Both the position numbers and the translations under genes were made by a program. The notes under the pieces were generated by a model. The model was not told the DNA's origin. It worked only from the letters and a program-made list of their open reading frames with translations, and searched no databases. Positions 58,808 to 64,000 of a DNA stretch of 64,000 bases are shown here, one piece after another (within the stretch, counting starts at the first letter, position 1; every line of letters begins with the position of its first letter). Source of the DNA: JBDRCC01 sp043822065 [NCBI: archaeon] (GTDB lineage Archaea > Undinarchaeota > CAZHTU01); assembly GCA_043822065.1 (NCBI GenBank), contig JBDRCC010000007.1, forward strand, positions 79,373-143,372, read 5' to 3'.

Positions 58808-59976
58808 TAGAGAAAGAGTACTCCTACTTCCTTCCGATCGGGCCGCAGCACCCAGCGCTAAAGGAATCCATGCACCTGACCTTCAAGATGGAGGCGGAAG
58901 AGATAAAGGACATGGACTTCAACGTCGGTTACGTTCACCGCGGGATAGAGGGCGGCATGATGACCCGCTCTTACGACAAGAGCCTGTACCTTGCGCAGAG
59001 GATATGCGGAATCTGCAACCAGATACACGCAAGCGCCTACTGCCTTGCGGTCGAGAGGCTTGTTCCAACCTTCCAGGTTCCAAAGCGCGCAGAGTACATA
59101 CGGACCGTGCTCAATGAGCTGGAGAGGATCCACAGCCACATGCTATTCGTTGGAGTTGCAGCCCACGAGTTCGGTTTCGACACAGTTTTTATGTACACCT
59201 GGCGTGACAGGGAACTGATAATGCAGCTAAAGGAGAAGATTACTGGCAACCGCGTCACGAACGATATGAACTGCGTCGGTGGAATGAGGCGCGACATACC
59301 CAAAGAGCTGGAAAAAGAGCTTGAGGACGCAGTCGAGTACTTCTCAGAGCGTGCGGACTACTACGTTCGCGTATTTACCAAGGACATTTCCGTCCAGAAG
59401 AGGACAAAAGGGATTGGCGTCCTGAGCAAAAAAGATGCGCGGCGGCTGAACGCAGTCGGGCCGACTGCAAGGTCGTCTGGCATCGACTATGATATCCGCT
59501 CGGCGGATCCATATGAGGTATACAAGTATATCAAGTTCAAGCCGGTAATCCTCGAGGACGGCGATGTTTTTGCAAGGGTTGCCTCAAGGATTCTCGAGGT
59601 AAAGCAGGCGTGCGACGTCATAAGGCAGTGCCTGCCGCTCCCGGAGGGCAAGCTAAAGGAAGTCTTCCCAAGGAACGTCCCGCCAGCAGAGGCAGTTGCC
59701 TCCGTAGAGGCGCCGAGGGGGGAACTATTTTACTATGCGAAGTCAAACGGCACAAACATACCTGAGCGCATAAAGGTCAGGACGCCGACTTACGCCAACT
59801 TCCTCGCCCTCAAGCAGTTCACGGTTGGCTACAAGCTCGCAGACATACCACTCCTTGTCGCAAGCATTGACCCGTGCCTCTCCTGCACAGACCGGGTAAC
59901 GGTTGTTGACGAGAAGTCCACGCGGGTGCTTACGCATGCAGACCTCCAGGATATCGCAAAGGAGGAGTACAGATGA
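58804..59976 (+). CDS. mbhL: [NiFe]-hydrogenase large subunit MbhL
   Basis: A 390-residue large subunit of a group 4 hydrogenase. Both NiFe ligand pairs are intact: C68 and C71 in RICGICNQIH, and C358 and C361 in DPCLSCTDR. Complex I NuoD has lost these, so this is a real hydrogenase making or using H2. As in other Mbh enzymes, the C-terminal motif ends without a His-type processing site. It overlaps neighbours by four bases. No hydrogenase maturation genes (hyp) lie in the window. Confidence 0.96.
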   Translation: MIEKEYSYFLPIGPQHPALKESMHLTFKMEAEEIKDMDFNVGYVHRGIEGGMMTRSYDKSLYLAQRICGICNQIHASAYCLAVERLVPTFQVPKRAEYIRTVLNELERIHSHMLFVGVAAHEFGFDTVFMYTWRDRELIMQLKEKITGNRVTNDMNCVGGMRRDIPKELEKELEDAVEYFSERADYYVRVFTKDISVQKRTKGIGVLSKKDARRLNAVGPTARSSGIDYDIRSADPYEVYKYIKFKPVILEDGDVFARVASRILEVKQACDVIRQCLPLPEGKLKEVFPRNVPPAEAVASVEAPRGELFYYAKSNGTNIPERIKVRTPTYANFLALKQFTVGYKLADIPLLVASIDPCLSCTDRVTVVDEKSTRVLTHADLQDIAKEEYR

Positions 59977-60821
59977 TTGAGGGAATCCTGCTGATAGCCC
60001 TTGCAATCCCTGCCGGGCTGGTCCTTCAGGGAATAGACCGGAAGCTCACGGCCAGGATGCAGAACAGGATAGGTCCGCCAATCCTGCAGCCCTACTACGA
60101 TTTTATGAAGCTAATCCAGAAACGGGACATAATACCGGACAATGTGGGGGTTTTCTTCACAATTTTTCCGATACTGACCCTCGTAGCATCGCTTTGCGTA
60201 CTGCCATTCCTATCACTTATCTCATTCAAGGGCGACATAATAGTTACCCTCTACCTCCTGCTGATGATTTCAGCCTTCCTCGCCCTCAGCGGATTCGCAA
60301 GCGGCAGCCCGTTCGGCACGATTGGCGCATGGAGGGAGATAATGATGGTCATAGGCTACGAGCTCCCCCTTGTTGTTGCAGTTGTCGCAGTAATAATGGA
60401 CGCTGGCTCGCTTTCGCTTTCCCAGATAGCATCCTCTGCCCACTTCCTGCCGTTTGCTTTCGCAGCCTTCCTGATTTCGACGCAGGCAAAGCTTGCCAGG
60501 TCACCATTCCACATCCCGGATGCAGAAACCGAGATAGTTGCAGGCATACACACTGAATACTCCGGCGTCCGCCTTGCCATGCTGAACCTGTCCGCGGCAG
60601 TCGACCTGTTCATAATGGTAGTTCTTGCCGTGATGCTTTTCCTCAGCCCGCCTACCTGGTACTACTTTGCAGGCTACAGCCTTGCGATTCTTTTCGTCCT
60701 GACCACAGTAAAGGTCATAACCGGAAGGCTCAGGATAGACCAGATGATACGCTTTTTCTGGTTTATTGTCGGGCCAATCGCGCTGATAGACCTGCTCCGC
60801 GTGCTTTTCCTCGCCGCTTAA
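59973..60821 (+). CDS. mbhM: Membrane anchor subunit MbhM (NuoH-like)
   Basis: A 282-residue membrane protein with eight or so helices. RMQNRIGPPILQPYYDFMKLIQK and the acidic ARSPFHIPDAETEIVAGIHTEYSG loop are diagnostic of NuoH/MbhM, which links electron transfer to ion movement. It ends the operon here. The expected following gene, the ferredoxin-like MbhN (NuoI-like), is missing: the ATP synthase genes start 53 bases on. Confidence 0.94.
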   Translation: MIEGILLIALAIPAGLVLQGIDRKLTARMQNRIGPPILQPYYDFMKLIQKRDIIPDNVGVFFTIFPILTLVASLCVLPFLSLISFKGDIIVTLYLLLMISAFLALSGFASGSPFGTIGAWREIMMVIGYELPLVVAVVAVIMDAGSLSLSQIASSAHFLPFAFAAFLISTQAKLARSPFHIPDAETEIVAGIHTEYSGVRLAMLNLSAAVDLFIMVVLAVMLFLSPPTWYYFAGYSLAILFVLTTVKVITGRLRIDQMIRFFWFIVGPIALIDLLRVLFLAA

Positions 60822-60841
60822 TCGAAAACGCTCACCGCGAA

Positions 60842-60851
60842 CATATTAAAA
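60842..60851 (+). promoter_or_regulatory. TATA box of the A-type ATP synthase operon
   Basis: CATATTAAAA is centred 27-28 bases before the ATG at 60874, giving a separate leaderless promoter for the ATP synthase genes. Confidence 0.5.
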
Positions 60852-60873
60852 CCACTTAGACCTAATTTCGGCT

Positions 60874-61188
60874 ATGGAAACAATCGACACTATCAGGAAG
60901 ATAAGGGAAGCTGAAGCGGCTGCCAGGAAGGACATAGAGAATGCCAATCGGCAGGCGGCAGAAATTGTTGCCAGCGCCGATATTGATATAGCCCGGCTCA
61001 AAGGCTCTGCTGCAAAGGATGCCAGCGCCCAGGCTAAAAAGCTGTTTGCAGAACATACTAAAGCGGGCAAGGCGGAAGCTGGCAAGGTGCGTACGCGCTC
61101 AAAAAAGGAGCTCGAGTCAATTAGAAAGAAGGCCAAGGCAAGGCTCCCTTTGGTTGTTTCCTCTCTCGCGGAGCAGGTGGTAGCTTGA
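60874..61188 (+). CDS. atpH: A-type ATP synthase subunit H (AhaH)
   Basis: A 104-residue coiled-coil peripheral-stalk protein (IRKIREAEAAARKDIENANR) of the AhaH/V-type G subunit family. It forms the stator with subunit E. Its stop overlaps the start of subunit I. Confidence 0.88.
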   Translation: METIDTIRKIREAEAAARKDIENANRQAAEIVASADIDIARLKGSAAKDASAQAKKLFAEHTKAGKAEAGKVRTRSKKELESIRKKAKARLPLVVSSLAEQVVA

Positions 61189-63101
61189 TTCGCCCTGCCA
61201 GGATGAGCAGGTTTGACGCAGTAGTTTTAGAGCAGGATCGGGACAGAGTTGTAGATGCGCTTCACGAAAACGGGATAGCCCAGATTGAGGACCAGAGCCA
61301 GAGGCTAAGGGGAAAAGAGTGGTCCGAGCTGGCGCGCGCAGGCGCTTCCGAGAGGAGCTCAAACGCATCTTCTCGCCTTTTGAGGGTGAAATGGCTGCAC
61401 GACTTTCTTTCTTCTGCAACCACGCAGCCTCCTGGCAAGTTTGACGTGCTGATGCAGTACTTAAAGCCGGACATTCCTACTCCTAAAGAAATACCGAAGC
61501 GCGGTGTCTTTCGCATGGTCGATTCCCTCCTTGCTGAGGCAGAGCCAAAAATAAAGTTGCTTGAAGGGAAGCATTCTGCAATTCAGTCCGAGAAGGCTAA
61601 GCTCCAGAAGACAATCGATGATGCGGAAAGGATAAAGGGCATACCGTTCGACGTGAGCTGGCTTGGCGAGTCAGAATATACCCTGACCGAGGCAGGAGTC
61701 ATCTCCAAGGAGCATCTCCCTGACCTAAAAGACCTGCCTGGGGAGGTAGCTATTGACAGCTCTGGCGAGTCTGCGGCAATACTCATTTGCTACCTCAAAA
61801 TCGACAGGGAAGCCGTGTCAAAGCAGCTAAGGAAGACTGGCTTTTCCCAAGTGCTCCTCTCCGGCTCTGGAACGCCTGCTGAACTCATAGAGCGCTCCAG
61901 AAGCCGCCTCGGCGAACTTGAATTAAACGAGAAAACCCTCCTTGCAAAGATTTCATCCACTGGAAAAAAGTATCTTGACGGGCTTGCGGCCTGCAGGGAG
62001 CTCCTGGAGATTGAAAAGGCCCGCGGCGAAATATCGTCCGCCTTTGCGAAGACCGAGAAAACCGTCCTCCTAAGCGGTTTTGTCCCCTCCGGCCAGGCGG
62101 AGAGCCTAAGGGAAATTGTGAAGAAATCTTCTTCTGACAGGTACTATTTTGCACATTCCGATGCGGACGACGCCCCCGTGCTGCAGAGCAACCCAAGGTT
62201 TCTGAAGCCTTTCGAGCAGCTAACTGAGATGTTTGCAGTCCCAAAATACAACGAGATAGACCCGACCTTCCTGCTTGCGCCTACCTTCGTAATCTACTAC
62301 GGCCTTATGCTCACAGATGCAGTATATGGCGTAATTCTCTTTGCCCTGAGCGTCCTCCTGCTCAAGACCTATGGAAAGGCCAACAAGGCGGCAAAGGACT
62401 TCAGCTGGGTGCTAATCGCGTGCGCAGTATCCACTATAATATTCGGCGTCCTTACCGGCGGCTACCTGGGCGACATAATGGCGTATCTATTTGGCGCAAA
62501 CCCAGCAGACCTGGCGTTATGGGTTGACCCGCTTACTGACCCGATAGTCATCCTGAAGCTTGCAATCATTATCGGGATACTCCATGTCGACACCGGCGTT
62601 TTTGTCAGCCTCTTGGAAAACCTTCGCCAGAAAAACTTCCGGGCGGCTGCCGTCGACAACGCAGTATGGTTCATACTGCAGGCTGGGATTCTTATGTACT
62701 ACCTCGGGATGCGGGCAGGGCTTGTTCTCATGGGCATTAGCGTGCTCCTGCTGTTCTACGGCTACAAGGTGATGGGGATAATGCACATAACCGGGTTTAT
62801 GGGCGATATCCTTTCCTATGCTAGGCTTTTGGCGCTGGCTCTTGCGACCGGAGGGATAGCCATGACTGTCAACCTGCTGGCAAAGATGGTCTTTGCAGTC
62901 CCTTACGTTGGAATAGCCCTCGCAGCCGTGGTCCTGCTGGTCGGCCACACCTTCAACTTCATCATGAACGCATTAGGCTCTTTCATCCACAGCCTCCGCC
63001 TGCACTACGTTGAGTTTTTCGGGAAATTTTACTCGGGCGGCGGAAGCAAGTTTTCGCCATTTAGGGCGGAGCGCAGGCTGACGAAATTGGAGGCTCGTTA
63101 A
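61185..63101 (+). CDS. atpI: A-type ATP synthase subunit I (a)
   Basis: A 638-residue protein: a cytoplasmic N-terminal half with long coiled helices, then a membrane half with about seven helices including NEIDPTFLLAPTFVIYYGLMLTD-type features (PTFLLAPTFVIYYGLML) and the conserved Arg-containing SYARLLALALATGGIA; the Arg faces the rotor ring. The start is a TTG at 61185, overlapping the AtpH stop; homologues begin with the same RPARMSR sequence, so the ATG 18 bases later is less likely. It carries ions across the membrane with the c-ring. Confidence 0.94.
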   Translation: MIRPARMSRFDAVVLEQDRDRVVDALHENGIAQIEDQSQRLRGKEWSELARAGASERSSNASSRLLRVKWLHDFLSSATTQPPGKFDVLMQYLKPDIPTPKEIPKRGVFRMVDSLLAEAEPKIKLLEGKHSAIQSEKAKLQKTIDDAERIKGIPFDVSWLGESEYTLTEAGVISKEHLPDLKDLPGEVAIDSSGESAAILICYLKIDREAVSKQLRKTGFSQVLLSGSGTPAELIERSRSRLGELELNEKTLLAKISSTGKKYLDGLAACRELLEIEKARGEISSAFAKTEKTVLLSGFVPSGQAESLREIVKKSSSDRYYFAHSDADDAPVLQSNPRFLKPFEQLTEMFAVPKYNEIDPTFLLAPTFVIYYGLMLTDAVYGVILFALSVLLLKTYGKANKAAKDFSWVLIACAVSTIIFGVLTGGYLGDIMAYLFGANPADLALWVDPLTDPIVILKLAIIIGILHVDTGVFVSLLENLRQKNFRAAAVDNAVWFILQAGILMYYLGMRAGLVLMGISVLLLFYGYKVMGIMHITGFMGDILSYARLLALALATGGIAMTVNLLAKMVFAVPYVGIALAAVVLLVGHTFNFIMNALGSFIHSLRLHYVEFFGKFYSGGGSKFSPFRAERRLTKLEAR

Positions 63102-64000
63102 TGGTGTCTGAAGGGGCCGTGCTTGCGGCGCTTGGGGCGGCAATAGCAGTCGGCGGCGCAGGTCTCGCAAGTGGCATGGGTGCTGGCATCAGCGGAGCGG
63201 CGGGCGCGTCAGTGGTAGCTGACGACCCAAAGAAGTTCGGCCTTGCGATAATATTTCAGGCAATTCCGCAGACCCAGGGCTTTTACGGCTTCCTCATCGG
63301 CATTCTCATACTGTTCGGCACAGGAATCCTTGGCGGGGCTGGCGTCGAGGTGCCTATTGCAGTCGGGCTTGCGTGCGTCGGCGCAGGGCTCGCAGTCGGC
63401 ATATCCGGATTCTCCGCAATCGGCCAGGGGATAGTCTCCGGTGCTGCTGTCTCCGAGGCAGCCAGGCGCCCGGGGATGTTCGGCAAGGGGATGGTCTTTT
63501 CCGTACTTCCTGAAACCCAGGCAATATACGGCCTTCTCATTTCAATATTAATCCTATTTTTTACTGGGGTTATCGGCGGTGCAGGGATGCCTGACATCCC
63601 CCTCGCTGCCGGGTTTGCAGCAATAGGCGCAGGGCTCGCAGTCGGGCTTGCCGGGTTGTCGGCAATCGGACAGGGAATTGCCGCGGCGGCAGGCGTCGGA
63701 GCGACTGCTGAGAAACCAGAGGCGTTCGGGAAGTCAATGGTATTTTCCGTACTTCCGGAGACCCAGGCGATATACGGGCTGTTAATCTCAATTTTGATAC
63801 TTTTCTTTACAGGAATTATCGGCGGAAATTACCTTCCGCAGATGGAGCTACCAATTGGAATCGCCGCAATAGGCGCAGGCATGGCAGTTGGTTTTGCAGG
63901 GCTTTCTGCCATAGGGCAGGGCATTGCGGCGGCAGCAGGCGCAGCAGCCACTGCGGACAAACCCCATATGTTCGGCAAATCAATGGTCTTCTCCGTACTG
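63101..64000 (+). CDS. atpK: A-type ATP synthase rotor subunit K/c, multi-hairpin (partial)
   Basis: The frame starts at an ATG overlapping the AtpI stop by one base (TAATG) and runs off the right edge; 300 residues are visible. It contains four consecutive two-helix hairpins of about 81-82 residues. The ion-binding Glu sits in LPETQAIYGLL of hairpins 2 and 3 (E138, E220), and the matching position of hairpin 4 lies just past the edge. In hairpin 1 the site reads IPQTQGFYGFL (Q57), so it lacks the carboxylate, and its helix-1 Gln is also replaced by Ala. Ordinary K subunits have one or two hairpins. Confidence 0.9.
   Translation, partial: MVSEGAVLAALGAAIAVGGAGLASGMGAGISGAAGASVVADDPKKFGLAIIFQAIPQTQGFYGFLIGILILFGTGILGGAGVEVPIAVGLACVGAGLAVGISGFSAIGQGIVSGAAVSEAARRPGMFGKGMVFSVLPETQAIYGLLISILILFFTGVIGGAGMPDIPLAAGFAAIGAGLAVGLAGLSAIGQGIAAAAGVGATAEKPEAFGKSMVFSVLPETQAIYGLLISILILFFTGIIGGNYLPQMELPIGIAAIGAGMAVGFAGLSAIGQGIAAAAGAAATADKPHMFGKSMVFSVL

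Noticed and set aside
53949-60821. Interpreting the operon as respiratory complex I
   Set aside because: The large subunit keeps both Cys pairs that bind the NiFe site, and MrpE/F/G/B genes are present, as in Mbh hydrogenases.
1-64000. CRISPR arrays, insertion sequences, rRNA genes, integrases, attachment-site repeats
   Set aside because: I looked for short regular repeats, transposase or integrase motifs and rRNA sequences and saw none.

Overview
The window comes from an archaeon. The evidence is RNA polymerase subunits D, N, K and E', Spt4, aIF2-gamma, aIF5B, archaeal/eukaryotic-type ribosomal proteins (L18e, L7Ae, S28e, L24e, S6e, S24e, S27ae, L37e, S8e), an Lsm protein, archaeal RNase J, an A-type ATP synthase and TATA-box promoters. 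Genes are packed tightly, usually with ATGA-type overlaps. Many ribosomal proteins carry Lys/Ala/Pro/Glu-rich tails. This fits a small-genome lineage, perhaps a DPANN group such as Micrarchaeota or Diapherotrites, but that placement is inference only. G+C is moderate by eye and gene order partly follows the classical euryarchaeal ribosomal clusters.

Layout. 1-4.9 kb: S4-S11-RpoD-tRNA-Leu-L18e-L13-S9-RpoN-tRNA-Pro-RpoK-S2-MEMO cluster. 5-11.3 kb: RNase J, GluRS, two orphan genes, L7Ae-S28e-L24e, a PflX-like radical SAM protein and tRNA-Leu. 11.3-14.4 kb: orphan genes, an AlkD-like protein and an EF-Tu-domain protein with a histone-like tail. 14.4-21 kb: aIF5B-S6e-aIF2gamma-EamA-PIN-degenerate pyrophosphatase-RpoE'-Spt4-S24e-S27ae and an intron-containing tRNA-Trp. 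21-32.4 kb: accessory genes (methyltransferase, Cys-rich orphan, membrane pyrophosphatase, tRNA-Gly, NSUN methyltransferase, flavodoxin, tryptophanase, secreted SCP2-like protein, frameshifted DUF4013 gene, MS-channel-like protein). 32.4-40.2 kb: radical SAM/DUF4130 DNA-modification pair, enolase, coiled-coil proteins, LeuRS. 40.2-47.7 kb: lipoprotein, cupredoxin, tRNA-Ala, zinc-finger protein, CrtC/AttH-like protein, a large helical orphan, tRNA-Lys, Lsm-L37e, S8e-HIT. 47.8-53.9 kb: CorA, AbrB-PhoU regulator, isocitrate dehydrogenase and aconitase. 53.9-60.8 kb: a 13-gene Mrp-Mbh [NiFe]-hydrogenase operon. 60.9-64 kb: start of the A-type ATP synthase operon, cut by the window edge inside a multi-hairpin rotor subunit.

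How the genes work together. The bioenergetic core is a ferredoxin-type, group-4 membrane-bound hydrogenase fused to an Mrp antiporter module, followed at once by an ion-driven ATP synthase. A K+-dependent-type membrane pyrophosphatase lies elsewhere in the window. Oxidised ferredoxin chemistry, enolase, NADP-isocitrate dehydrogenase, aconitase and tryptophanase suggest a fermentative, H2-evolving life style; this is inferred. The soluble family-I pyrophosphatase homologue has lost most catalytic residues, so the membrane enzyme may be the functional pyrophosphatase.

Expression signals fall into two classes. Many genes have a TATA box about 25-28 nt upstream of the start codon, implying leaderless mRNAs. 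A smaller set (L7Ae, membrane pyrophosphatase, icd, aconitase, the DUF4013 locus, MS-channel-like, EF-Tu-domain protein) has a G-rich Shine-Dalgarno sequence. No rRNA, CRISPR array, insertion sequence or integrase was seen. No stretch above 300 bases lacks a gene; the longest protein-free gap (20772-21077) holds tRNA-Trp and a hairpin.
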